Of a stretch of 64,000 nt of DNA, positions 33,025 through 40,671 are shown piece by piece. The stretch spans positions 2,348,422-2,412,421 of the forward strand of contig NZ_CP147243.1 in the NCBI RefSeq assembly GCF_037198285.1, given 5' to 3'. The notes under the pieces are model-generated. The model worked only from the letters and a program-made list of their open reading frames with translations. It did not search any database and had not been told where the DNA came from. The stretch comes from Haladaptatus sp. DJG-WS-42 (lineage in GTDB: Archaea > Halobacteriota > Halobacteria > Halobacteriales > Halococcaceae). Position numbers and translations under genes: made by a program. Position 1 is the first letter of the stretch; each line of letters starts with the position of its first letter.

Positions 33025-34005
33025 ATGACCACGCACCGAGAACCGCTCGACTCGGTTCTTGATACGATAGGCGAAACCCCGCTCGTCCGGGTCACAGCCT
33101 CCGTTGACGCTGTTCCCGTCTATGCGAAGCTCGAATCGTTCAATCCGGGCGCGAGCGTGAAAGACCGCATTGGCCTGTATATGTTAGAACAGATGCTCGA
33201 CCGCGGTGAACTTTCGCCGGGCGGCACGGTCGTCGAGCCGACCGCCGGGAACACCGGCATTGGGCTCGCCATCGCGGCAGGACAACTCGACCTGAATGCG
33301 ATTTTTGTCGTTCCAGAGCGCTTCAGCGTTGAAAAGCAACAGCTCATGGCTGCCCTTGGCGCGGAGATTATCAACACGCCGACCGAGGACGGGATGGGTG
33401 GCGCAATCGACCGTGCGCATCAACTCGCCGCTGAACTCGACAACGCCGTCGTTCCTCAACAGTTCGCAAACCCGCTCAACGCAGAAGCACACTACGAACT
33501 CACCGCGCCGGAGATTTTCGACGCCCTCGATGGTAACGTCGGAGCCATCGTCGCCGGATGTGGCACTGCGGGGACGCTCATGGGAATCGCCCGATACGCG
33601 CTTGAACAGGACGAGGACATCCACATCTGCGCCGTCGAACCCGAAGGCTCGCTCTACTCGACGACGAAGGGAAAATCGGCAGCAGAAGCCGAGTACAAAA
33701 TCGAGGGGATTGGGACGCACGACGTGGCGACAAACGAGCTGTTCGACCCCGACCTCGTAGACAGCGTCGCGCAGGTGAGCGATGAGGCCGCCCACACCGA
33801 GTTGAAGCGGCTCGCACGCGAGGAGGGGCACCTCGTTGCCTCGAGTTCGGGTGCGGCGAGCGTGGCCGCCCAGCGCCTCGCCGCGAAAATCGAGTCCGGT
33901 GTGGTTTCTGCCCCACACGACTCGGTCGTCACCATCTTCCCCGATTCGAGCGAGCGGTATCTCTCGAAGGGTATCTATCGCTCGTTCGACGAGTGGGAAA
34001 ATTAG
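33025..34005 (+). CDS. cysteine synthase family PLP enzyme (CysK-like)
   Basis: A 326-residue fold-type II PLP enzyme producing cysteine from O-acetylserine or O-phosphoserine and sulfide. The PLP lysine is Lys46 (GASVKDR), the substrate loop is PTAGNTGIGLAIAAG near 72-86, and the phosphate loop is CGTAGTLMG. A TATA box ATTTAATTG (32995-33003) places the leaderless start at the ATG at 33025. Members of the family also include cystathionine beta-synthases, which are not excluded. Confidence 0.9.
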   Translation: MTTHREPLDSVLDTIGETPLVRVTASVDAVPVYAKLESFNPGASVKDRIGLYMLEQMLDRGELSPGGTVVEPTAGNTGIGLAIAAGQLDLNAIFVVPERFSVEKQQLMAALGAEIINTPTEDGMGGAIDRAHQLAAELDNAVVPQQFANPLNAEAHYELTAPEIFDALDGNVGAIVAGCGTAGTLMGIARYALEQDEDIHICAVEPEGSLYSTTKGKSAAEAEYKIEGIGTHDVATNELFDPDLVDSVAQVSDEAAHTELKRLAREEGHLVASSSGAASVAAQRLAAKIESGVVSAPHDSVVTIFPDSSERYLSKGIYRSFDEWEN

Positions 34006-34007
34006 GG

Positions 34008-34415
34008 TTACAGCAGCCGGGCGTGTTCGACTTTTAGACACCGACTTTGGACGAACTGCTTGCCTGCAGCTTCTGCTTTTTTCGCCGCTTCGTCGTCGCG
34101 GATGCCGAGTTGTGTCCAGATGACCGTCACGTCGTCGCGTTCGAGGGCGGCGTCTACGATGGCGGCAACTTCCTCAGAGGGGCGGAACACGTCTACGATG
34201 TCGATTTCCTCTTCGACATCGGCGAGCGAGTCGTAGGGCTCCATCCCGAAGATCTCGTCCGCGTACGGGTTCACCGGGATGATGGTGTAGCCGTGCCGTT
34301 GCATATACTTCGGAATGTTATGGGCGTCTTTTCCGGGGGTCGCAGAACAGCCAACGACAGCAATGGTTTTGAGTCCGAGAATTTCGCGGAGTTCAGCGTC
34401 CGTCTCGACAGGCAT
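34008..34415 (-). CDS. CoA-binding (YccU-type) Rossmann protein
   Basis: A 135-residue single-domain CoA-binding protein of the YccU/YneT group. It opens with AVVGCSATPGKDAHNIPKYM (phosphate loop), then YTIIPVNPYADEIFG, and later VDVFRPSEEV and TVIWTQLGI, and it ends with the conserved QSRCLKVEH. The domain resembles the succinyl-CoA synthetase nucleotide fold without the catalytic parts. Its cellular role is unknown. It converges with the cysteine synthase gene, 2 bp between stops. Confidence 0.9.
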   Translation of the reverse strand: MPVETDAELREILGLKTIAVVGCSATPGKDAHNIPKYMQRHGYTIIPVNPYADEIFGMEPYDSLADVEEEIDIVDVFRPSEEVAAIVDAALERDDVTVIWTQLGIRDDEAAKKAEAAGKQFVQSRCLKVEHARLL

Positions 34416-34484
34416 AGCTGTACAAATGGGAGCGCGCCGCAAAAGGGTACTGCAGGTGTGCATCACACACGCCATCGGACCGTG

Positions 34485-35105
34485 TTACGCGGTTGACGTT
34501 CTGAGCGTGACCTCCGGCGTCTCTTGGTTGGTTTCGATGACGCCGTCGAACAGTTGGGCCATCATGTTCATCGTCTTCTCGTCGTGAGCCGTAGACTCCA
34601 TCACGAAAATTCCGAGTGCGTTTGCGCTTTGGGTCCTCCCGGTGAATACGTGGAGGAAGCGAAACACCGTCTGGATGTTCGAGTAGATGATGAGCGTTGA
34701 AAGCGAGTGGAGCATCACGCGATTGCGGTGGATCCCCTGATTGGAGTAAAAGTGCTCGAGGAGCTCTGAGAGTTTAATCCCAATCCCGGTCATATCGTGC
34801 GGTGAGGAGGCGAACTTGAGCGTGGCGGTCTCGTTGGCCGGCCCGATTCCTTGGTGTTTGGTGACGCAATCGACGATACCCAGTGGCACGTTGTCGAGGG
34901 ACCAACCCGTCCGCGTGTACTCTTCTATGATACGGTCACCACTGTCTTTGGTCGAGATGACGATGCCGCCTTCATCGTCCTCGAACCCCTGTTTGAGAAT
35001 GTTGAGCGCCAGCTGTCGCTTTCCAGAGAGTGGCGGCCCAGTAATGAGGAGGTTCGACCCAGCCTCTATCGTCTGTCCATTGAGCTTCGGCCCGAGATTA
35101 TACAT
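34485..35105 (-). CDS. RAD55/KaiC-like RecA-superfamily ATPase
   Basis: A 206-residue ATPase with Walker A GPPLSGKR at 23-30, a hydrophobic Walker B-like strand (VMLHSLSTLIIY) around 130-141, and the VMESTAHDE segment. It is the short haloarchaeal kind of KaiC-like protein (RAD55/HTR-like) rather than RadA, and it lacks the L1/L2 DNA-binding loops. Such proteins are often signalling partners of bacterio-opsin activator or histidine kinase proteins. A perfect dyad lies upstream (35152-35168). Confidence 0.8.
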   Translation of the reverse strand: MYNLGPKLNGQTIEAGSNLLITGPPLSGKRQLALNILKQGFEDDEGGIVISTKDSGDRIIEEYTRTGWSLDNVPLGIVDCVTKHQGIGPANETATLKFASSPHDMTGIGIKLSELLEHFYSNQGIHRNRVMLHSLSTLIIYSNIQTVFRFLHVFTGRTQSANALGIFVMESTAHDEKTMNMMAQLFDGVIETNQETPEVTLRTSTA

Positions 35106-35151
35106 CGCCGGGATTCACCCCTGCACGTGTGGACATCGATGGACAAGAGTG

Positions 35152-35168
35152 GTGAACATCCTGTTCAC
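35152..35168 (-). promoter_or_regulatory. 17-bp dyad before the RAD55-like gene
   Basis: GTGAACA-TCC-TGTTCAC is a perfect inverted repeat 47 bp before the ATG. On the minus strand a weak TATA-like GAATAG lies about 25 nt farther upstream, so the dyad would straddle the transcription start. It is a candidate repressor site. Confidence 0.5.
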
Positions 35169-35230
35169 ACCTTCGCATCTATTCACGTAAATGGGACACA
35201 CCAGCATAAACCCCTATCGTACTCAACGTC

Positions 35231-36076
35231 TCAGACGATGACGCCGATGCGCCCCGCGATGAACGCTGCGGCGGCGAGGAACATCCCATATTTGAGATGG
35301 GATTGGCTCGCCGTTGGGTTGTGAAAACTCTCGTATCCCGCATACAGCATGAGGAGGTCTGCAGGGACAACGACCACGAGATAGGCAAGCCCGAACGTCG
35401 CTTGGAGATAGGGAATCGGGCTGGCGAGGACGGCGACCCCAAGCAACACGACGCCGAGAACGAGCGCGTTTCGCTCACCAATCGCAATTGGAAGGGTGTT
35501 GAGTCCCTCCTCGCGGTCGCCCGTGATGTCCTCTACGTCTTTGACAATTTCGCGGGTGAGCGTCGAGATTGCGGCGAGCGCAAAGAGGACCACGACGGCC
35601 TCGTTCAGCACGGAAACCGCCGCGCCGCCGAACAGGAAGGTGCTCCCACCAAGATACGCGACGACGACGTTGCCTGCGCCGGGGAGGCCTTTGAACACCT
35701 TCGTGTACGCGACGAGCGCGACGAGGTTTACGACCGCAATCGCAATCGCCGCGAATGGCAAGAGCAAGGCGAGGATGACCGCGCCCGCGAAGAGGGCGAG
35801 ACTGAACACGAGTGCCTCGCGCGGGGTGACGGCGCCGCGCGGGATGGCTCTCCCCGGCTGGTTGATGCGGTCGATTTCCCGGTCGAAGTAGTCGTTGATG
35901 GCGTTGCCCGCGCCCGTCGCAAAGACGGTTGCGCCGACCGCCGCGCCCGTCTCAACGGGGAGCGCGAACGCGCCACCTGCGACGAAGGCCCCAATGAACG
36001 TCAGCACGCCCGCCGCGACGGCGTTGACTGGGCGGGTCAGCTCCAGCAAGCCGCGGACGCGGTCTCCCATCGACAT
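35231..36076 (-). CDS. digeranylgeranylglyceryl phosphate synthase (UbiA prenyltransferase)
   Basis: A 281-residue integral membrane enzyme that adds the second geranylgeranyl chain to make archaeol lipids. It has about eight membrane helices and the two aspartate motifs of the superfamily, NDYFDREID at 61-69 and DVEDITGD in the later loop, both intact. A TATA element (ATTTAA on the minus strand, 36102-36107) lies 28 nt before the ATG at 36076, so the mRNA is leaderless; the TTG two codons upstream is unlikely. It pairs functionally with the polyprenyl synthase at 54453. Confidence 0.93.
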   Translation of the reverse strand: MSMGDRVRGLLELTRPVNAVAAGVLTFIGAFVAGGAFALPVETGAAVGATVFATGAGNAINDYFDREIDRINQPGRAIPRGAVTPREALVFSLALFAGAVILALLLPFAAIAIAVVNLVALVAYTKVFKGLPGAGNVVVAYLGGSTFLFGGAAVSVLNEAVVVLFALAAISTLTREIVKDVEDITGDREEGLNTLPIAIGERNALVLGVVLLGVAVLASPIPYLQATFGLAYLVVVVPADLLMLYAGYESFHNPTASQSHLKYGMFLAAAAFIAGRIGVIV

Positions 36077-36137
36077 GACCAAATTTCATCGCGGGGAGCG
36101 GTTAAATGGCGCGACTCACGCGAGGCGAATCGCGGGG

Positions 36138-36145
36138 TTTAAAAT
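36138..36145 (+). promoter_or_regulatory. TATA box of tRNA-Arg
   Basis: TTTAAAAT lies 26-33 nt before the first tRNA base, at the spacing expected for an archaeal tRNA promoter. Confidence 0.6.
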
Positions 36146-36170
36146 AGTCCGTCGTCTTAGAATCGGATGA

Positions 36171-36245
36171 GGGCGCTTAGCTCAGCCTGGACAGAGTGCT
36201 TGGCTTCGGACCAAGTTGTCGGGAGTTCAAATCTCTCAGCGCTCG
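36171..36245 (+). tRNA. tRNA-Arg (anticodon TCG)
   Basis: A complete 75-nt cloverleaf without intron. Acceptor GGGCGCT pairs with AGCGCTC (one G-U), D arm GCTC/GAGT, anticodon stem CTTGG/CCAAG around the loop CTTCGGA, giving anticodon TCG (reads CGA), variable loop TTGTC, T stem GGGAG/CTCTC with loop TTCAAAT, discriminator G. It reads away from the lipid gene and toward a gene-poor stretch that carries fragments of its 3' end, as at integration sites. Confidence 0.93.
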
Positions 36246-36772
36246 TACTTTCGCGGCTCACAAACTCGTGAGCCGCGGGACTCGCATTCGCTGAGAGATT
36301 TGAACGAGGGAGCAGCGTCTCTGCGACCGGTGTTCAAATCTAAAGTGGGCTTGCCGCATCGTCGGTCAATGAGAGCAAGTGACTGTTCCTCTCTCAGCGT
36401 TTGTTTTCATTTCGCGATCGTCTACGTCGTGAGCCACAGCTATAACTCCATGATGTGAGCTGACACACGTCCGTCAGAGCCACCGACACGATGTCGTCTG
36501 TACGTATTCTGGTGCAAGCACAAATGCATCAATGCACCCCTGCTGTAGCTACGCCGTCTCTATGGAAATTCTGCTGTAGTTTTTGGTATCGGAACTATCG
36601 TAACTCCTGCCTACGCGTGAAACGCATTGGGAATCAACATGAAGCGGACAGTTTTTCTCGGAGATGAGTTATCCTCATCACAATAATTATATCCGAATAT
36701 TTTGGGCTTAATTCAAATATATTTTTGTAAATATAAATATTTAATACACGCCTCAATCCATCTAAAAATGCA
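36246..36772. other. gene-free region with tRNA-Arg 3' fragments and a hairpin
   Basis: No protein-like frame is visible in these 527 bases. A perfect 10-bp hairpin, CGCGGCTCAC with GTGAGCCGCG, spans 36252-36277 and may terminate the tRNA transcript. At 36291-36305 the sequence is the exact reverse complement of the tRNA T-arm (15 of 15 bases of 36225-36239). GTTCAAATCT follows in direct orientation at 36332-36341 and CTCTCAGCG at 36391-36399. From about 36640 the base composition becomes strongly AT-rich. These are consistent with remnants of attachment sites after one or more integration events. Confidence 0.7.
36291..36305 (-). repeat. inverted 15-base copy of the tRNA-Arg T-arm
   Basis: CTGAGAGATTTGAAC is the reverse complement of tRNA bases 36225-36239, 51 bases beyond that tRNA segment. 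Together they could form a long hairpin in RNA reading through the tRNA, or they could be the remains of an attachment site in inverted orientation. Confidence 0.7.
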
Positions 36773-37339
36773 ATGCAACGACGATCATTCCTCCGGTCAA
36801 CCGCCGGTGCAATTGGCAGTGTAGGCCTCCTCGGCTACGTATCCACCGAAAAAGCAGCAGCACAGCAGACGGATCTTAGAGTGACGAATGATAGTGGGTA
36901 CAATACGGTTGAATACGACATCAAAATGGGGAACGGAAACCCAGATATTTCTGGGGAAATCGAAGGGGGCGCTGACCACTACACCTTTGATAACGCCGTC
37001 AAATTCGAACGCGTCCTTGTCACGGGTGCAAAGAGCGACTATAATCCAGTGTCACTGTATCCAGAGGCATTAGTCACTGTTGATGGCTATGTAACAAGTC
37101 AATCGGGAACATGCGTAGTCGAAAGTCTCTGGAAAGACAACCAATATGACATTTGGTTTGCCGGTGATGTCGACGGAACCAGCTCGAACGAATGGGGTGA
37201 CAACCACGACGGTGGTCATGCTTGGGGGTCGATCAATGAAGGGAAAACGGACAAATGGAACTTCGATTCGGGGTGCTACCAAGTCAGATCCTTCGGAAAC
37301 GGTTTCGGCACGAATCGATTCACATTCAATTACGATTAA
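36773..37339 (+). CDS. orphan Tat-exported protein of unknown function
   Basis: A 188-residue protein with a twin-arginine signal (QRRSFLRSTAGAIG, cleavage expected after AAAQQ near 32). The mature domain is beta-rich with many Asn, Gly, Asp and Trp (SLWKDNQYDIWFAGDVDG), and two cysteines that could form a disulfide. I recognise no family. The TATA-like ATTTAATA at 36738-36745 is about 30 nt before the ATG. Its bases are much richer in A and T than those of the surrounding genes and it sits beside the tRNA-Arg scar, so it is probably acquired. Confidence 0.72.
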   Translation: MQRRSFLRSTAGAIGSVGLLGYVSTEKAAAQQTDLRVTNDSGYNTVEYDIKMGNGNPDISGEIEGGADHYTFDNAVKFERVLVTGAKSDYNPVSLYPEALVTVDGYVTSQSGTCVVESLWKDNQYDIWFAGDVDGTSSNEWGDNHDGGHAWGSINEGKTDKWNFDSGCYQVRSFGNGFGTNRFTFNYD

Positions 37340-37551
37340 GCAAACACAGTGACGGTAACTTCCTCGGCGCGTATGCACCTTGGTGCCACTATCTCACTGA
37401 GGTAGCAGCGTTGGCCGACTTTCCATGTAAACTGGGAGTCTTGGAAACGTACCATTGCTATCCACAATCTGTGCTGCTCACTGACACCGATACTGTACCC
37501 TGCTAATAGCGAAGACTCACCTTCTTCCCGAATCGCATCCCCCGACTACAG
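37340..37551. other. intergenic stretch without recognisable content
   Basis: About 210 bases between the orphan exported protein and the VOC pseudogene. Frames here are short and not protein-like; I see no promoter, RNA or repeat that I can support. Confidence 0.5.
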
Positions 37552-37772
37552 ATGATTTCCTTGTCGCGCATCGACCACGTCAAGTCACCCATTCCACCCG
37601 GCACTGAGGACAGTGAGCGTGCGTTTTACGTGGGGAGTCTTGGCTTCGAGGAATTTGAAAAATCCACGTCACTCCAGGAAAACGGCGACACAGTCCGATT
37701 CCGGGCCGTGAGCGATTTTCCGTCCGTGACCCGTTCGGGAACCGGATCGAGCTGCTCGAACGGACGAGTTAG
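37552..37772 (+). pseudogene. decayed VOC/glyoxalase family gene
   Basis: The first 48 codons match the N-terminus of a VOC-family (glyoxalase/dioxygenase) protein: SRIDHVKSPIPPGTEDSERA, then FYVGSLGFEEFEK and VRFRA. The family's C-terminal signature VRDPFGNRIELLERTS followed by TAG is present at 37722-37772, but in a different frame. The roughly 45 codons that should lie between are missing. So the gene has an internal deletion with a frameshift and cannot make a functional enzyme. Its end overlaps the stop of the next gene. Confidence 0.8.
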
Positions 37773-38095
37773 TTTTCGCCCACTTCGCGCTTCACTTCGT
37801 TGCCGAAATTTTCTGCGAGTTCGTCGGCCGAGATTTCACCGCGTTTGAACAGGTCAAGCGCGTCGGGGCCGACGACTTCAGCGAGCGCGCGATACCGGGC
37901 GGCTGTGATGCCAGTTTCGAGGAATTCGACGAGGCTTTTGGTTTCTGTTGGGTTGAGCACCGTTCGCTCGCCGAACGTCTCGGCTGGGTCGTCGCGGGTT
38001 TGAATGGAGACGCCGACGACATCGGCCAGCTCAACTATCGAAACACGGTACTGTGGTCCCTCGCCAATTGTCCGATTTTCAACCCATTCGTCCAT
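37769..38095 (-). CDS. hypothetical protein, 108 residues
   Basis: A soluble acidic protein starting MDEWVENRTIGEGPQYRVSI. The centre (ETKSLVEFLETGITAARYRAL) is helical and the whole looks like a small regulatory or antitoxin-like protein, but I recognise no family. TATAAAT (minus strand, 38119-38125) is 25-30 nt upstream. It overlaps the VOC pseudogene's stop by 4 nt on the opposite strand. Confidence 0.65.
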   Translation of the reverse strand: MDEWVENRTIGEGPQYRVSIVELADVVGVSIQTRDDPAETFGERTVLNPTETKSLVEFLETGITAARYRALAEVVGPDALDLFKRGEISADELAENFGNEVKREVGEN

Positions 38096-38206
38096 GTAAT
38101 TAATTGTCACGCCAGGGATTTATAGTTACTATCCCAACCACTCTGCTGGCTGTCACGCCGCTACCCGGCCGTATAAGTTTAGTCGTCTCGTTACAACCTC
38201 AAGTCG

Positions 38207-38998
38207 ATGAAACGTCGCACCGTACTATCCCGGGCTGGCGGTGTCGTTGGAATCGCTGTTGCGGGCAGCGTTCCAGCAACCGGCGATAGTCGTGGCTCTC
38301 CCGTGGCAACCCGCGACACGTACACGTTACTCGACGGAACCAACCACGCGACTGAGGTGGTCGTTATCGAAGGCGCACAGTCGGGGCCAACGGCATTGGT
38401 CACGGGCGGTATCCACGGCGACGAAATCTCTGGGTATCGTGCGGCTGAGACTGTTTCCGGATGGGACATTGCACAGGGAACGCTCGTTGTCATCCCGCGT
38501 GCGAACACCATCGCCATCGAGCGTGGCACGCGCGAAGGGACCGGCGGCGACCTGAACCGACTGTTTCCGCCCGGCGATGAACCGGCCTCAGCGCTTGCAC
38601 AGGCGCTCTGGGGCGCGATTGAACGTCACGACCCAGACGTGTACATCGACCTGCATCGGTCGCTTGGTATCTACAATGTTCAGCCCGGTTACGTCGGGCA
38701 AGCGATTTTCCCGACGGCCGCCGGGCCTGCGGTCGAACACGCACAGGCGGTCGCAGACATCCTTAACGACGAAAAGGTGCCGTGGTACATGCCACTGCAC
38801 AAGTATCGCGCGGGCGACCCGATGCCCGAGTCTGGGCCGCTCATCGCGAACAAAGTCGGTCAGGACCGGGACACGCCTGCGTACATCGTCGAATCGACGA
38901 GTTTCTTGCTCGACCTCGACACGCGCACTGATTGGACGACGCGCGCGGCAGACGCGTTGCTCGCGCGCCACGGTATCGAACGGACGGGAGGTCGCTGA
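38207..38998 (+). CDS. succinylglutamate desuccinylase/aspartoacylase-like zinc deacylase, exported
   Basis: A 263-residue M14-type zinc hydrolase with a twin-arginine-like signal (KRRTVLSRAGGVVG). The zinc ligands can be placed as His70 and Glu73 (GGIHGDE) and His151 (DLHRS), with a candidate catalytic glutamate at Glu230 (IVES). AstE/AspA relatives cleave N-acyl amino acids. Export suggests an extracytoplasmic substrate. TATA-like GTATAAG at 38171-38177 precedes the ATG by about 30 nt. The next gene starts one base after its stop. Confidence 0.82.
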   Translation: MKRRTVLSRAGGVVGIAVAGSVPATGDSRGSPVATRDTYTLLDGTNHATEVVVIEGAQSGPTALVTGGIHGDEISGYRAAETVSGWDIAQGTLVVIPRANTIAIERGTREGTGGDLNRLFPPGDEPASALAQALWGAIERHDPDVYIDLHRSLGIYNVQPGYVGQAIFPTAAGPAVEHAQAVADILNDEKVPWYMPLHKYRAGDPMPESGPLIANKVGQDRDTPAYIVESTSFLLDLDTRTDWTTRAADALLARHGIERTGGR

Positions 38999-38999
38999 C

Positions 39000-39275
39000 G
39001 TGGAACTAAAGCGCGTCCTAATAGACCCAATTGCCATCTCAGTGTTCCTCTTGCTTGTCGTCCCGCTCGCCCTCGGGGCGCGCAATACCCAGTGGATGAC
39101 GCCGCTTGCGTTGCCGGGCTATCTCATCCTCACGATTGGGTCTGCGCTTGGCAAGGCCCTGTTCCCCACTTTCGAGTTCTACGTGTTCTGGGTGCCACAC
39201 GTCATCGTGAGCTACCTCATTGCGGTGGGCGTTGGAGTGACCTACCGCTGGGTTGTGGCTGGCTTTGGCGGCTGA
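39000..39275 (+). CDS. small membrane protein coupled to the deacylase gene
   Basis: A 91-residue protein with three hydrophobic segments (about 11-27, 37-53, 66-88). It starts at a GTG at 39000, one base after the deacylase stop TGA, so translation is coupled. Sequence begins MELKRVLIDPIAISVF. No family recognised. Its partner status suggests that the deacylase works at the membrane. Confidence 0.7.
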   Translation: MELKRVLIDPIAISVFLLLVVPLALGARNTQWMTPLALPGYLILTIGSALGKALFPTFEFYVFWVPHVIVSYLIAVGVGVTYRWVVAGFGG

Positions 39276-39362
39276 TAACACCCTACCCACTCGTTTTCAC
39301 GCCTCTTAGCGGCCGTATAATAAGGTAGCTACTGTGTCTGTCCCCAGACGGGGTGACCTACA

Positions 39363-39689
39363 ATGCCCCAATCAGGAACAAACACCCGGACACAGTCCGG
39401 CACACAGCGCTCACAAGAGCAACGTGCGAATCAACAGGGTGGCCAGCAAGACACCCAGCCGACTCAATCGTCCCAGGCGTCGTGGTTTGCAACAACCGCG
39501 GTTCGCACTGGTGTCATCGTCATCGGCTTCATCTTGCTGTTGTTCGCCCTGGGGCAGGCCGTTGGTGCAAATCTGCTGGGTATGGTCGCAGACGCGCTCA
39601 GCTCACAGACAGGCCAGTGGCTTATCGTGGCGTTCTTCGCCGTGCTCCTCATCGGAGCCGCCCAGCGGGGATTTACCGCGACGCGGTAA
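39363..39689 (+). CDS. membrane protein with Gln/Thr-rich cytoplasmic head
   Basis: A 108-residue protein. The first 40 residues are low-complexity (Gln, Thr, Ser), followed by two membrane helices (about 49-68 and 83-100). GTATAATAAGG at 39313-39323 is a TATA element about 45 nt before the ATG. No family recognised. Confidence 0.68.
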   Translation: MPQSGTNTRTQSGTQRSQEQRANQQGGQQDTQPTQSSQASWFATTAVRTGVIVIGFILLLFALGQAVGANLLGMVADALSSQTGQWLIVAFFAVLLIGAAQRGFTATR

Positions 39690-39887
39690 CTTCCCGCGTT
39701 CCTGTCTTTCGGTACGACATGACACACTCTATGCCAATGATATACACGTGAGGGCGGAGCTGGCAGTAATGTGGTCATACAACGTTTCCGAAAATTATGC
39801 CAGAACAAACCCTCTCACTGAACCCGTTTCACACACGCTTGACAGCCTCACTCATGGATTGTTCAATACCGTTTAATCGCCAGAGGG

Positions 39888-39949
39888 GAAACGGTTGAAA
39901 CGCTTTGAAACTACTCGAAACGGGTCGAAACCACTGACTCCCTTTATTA
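39888..39949 (+). promoter_or_regulatory. five helically phased GAAAC repeats plus TATA box
   Basis: GAAAC occurs at 39888, 39897, 39907, 39917 and 39927: spacings of 9, 10, 10 and 10 bases. The TATA element TTTATTA (39943-39949) follows 12 bases after the last copy and is about 30 nt before the ATG at 39976. The repeats thus lie on one face of the helix right upstream of the BRE. They would bend the DNA or bind a multimeric activator. No other promoter in the window has anything similar. Confidence 0.7.
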
Positions 39950-39975
39950 CCTCCCCACTTCTTGACCGAATTGTG

Positions 39976-40614
39976 ATGACGGTAAGCACCGACTCCCCAA
40001 ATGCAGACGTGCAGACTGATACCCTCGCGGGTATGTCAGAAGACACAGACGACTCCCCCCTGACGCAGGACCAGATATTCCACCTGCTGCAGAACGAACG
40101 TCGCCGCGCGGTGCTCCGATACCTCGCCCAAACGGACGAGGACAGCGTCCGTATGCGTGACGTGGCAGAGCAGGTTGCGGCGTGGGAAAACGACACCACC
40201 GTCCAACAGCTGCACTCGGACGAGCGCCAGCGCGTCTACATCGCCCTCTACCAGACCCACCTCCCCAAACTCGACGACGAAGGCGTCATCGAATACAACC
40301 AGAGTCGCGGTATCGTCGCCCCCACGGCGCACGCCGCCCAGCTCTACCCGTTCATCGAAACGGACTCCCACGACGCCGCCACGTCGACACAGGAAACCGC
40401 GGAATTCGCAGACGGTCCAGAAGCGCCCGACGAAGGTGCAGACAACGACCTCGCGTGGTCGAACTACTACCTTGGACTCTCCTCTGCGAGCGCCCTCCTC
40501 CTCGGCGCAACCTCCCTCAGCCTCGTCCCGGCCGCGCTCATCTCGAGTTACCTCCTGAGCGTGCTCACGGTCGCCGCCTTCGGCATCACCGCCCTCGGCC
40601 AACGGTTCCTCTGA
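39976..40614 (+). CDS. DUF7344 winged-helix protein with C-terminal membrane helices
   Basis: A 212-residue predicted regulator. Residues about 29-115 form the DUF7344 winged helix (DQIFHLLQNERRRAVLRYLA through LPKLDDEGVIEYNQSRGIV), followed by an acidic linker and two membrane helices (about 165-180 and 185-208). It would bind DNA from the membrane; many haloarchaeal relatives regulate surface or gas-vesicle type genes, but this target is unknown. I chose the ATG at 39976 from its TATA spacing; MSEDTDD at 40033 is an alternative. Confidence 0.82.
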   Translation: MTVSTDSPNADVQTDTLAGMSEDTDDSPLTQDQIFHLLQNERRRAVLRYLAQTDEDSVRMRDVAEQVAAWENDTTVQQLHSDERQRVYIALYQTHLPKLDDEGVIEYNQSRGIVAPTAHAAQLYPFIETDSHDAATSTQETAEFADGPEAPDEGADNDLAWSNYYLGLSSASALLLGATSLSLVPAALISSYLLSVLTVAAFGITALGQRFL

Positions 40615-40671
40615 CCACATCGAGCCCTCCAATCACCAGATCGCGCGTGACCGTCCTGTACGGTTGCGGCG

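Noticed and set aside
36216-36458. 80-codon frame over the tRNA-Arg 3' end and the repeats after it
   Set aside because: It overlaps the structural tRNA and its fragments; the protein is Ser/Arg-rich without family likeness.
39888-39931. GAAAC repeats as a possible CRISPR array
   Set aside because: Units are only 10 bases with 5-base variable parts, no 28-37-base repeats or spacers and no cas genes nearby.
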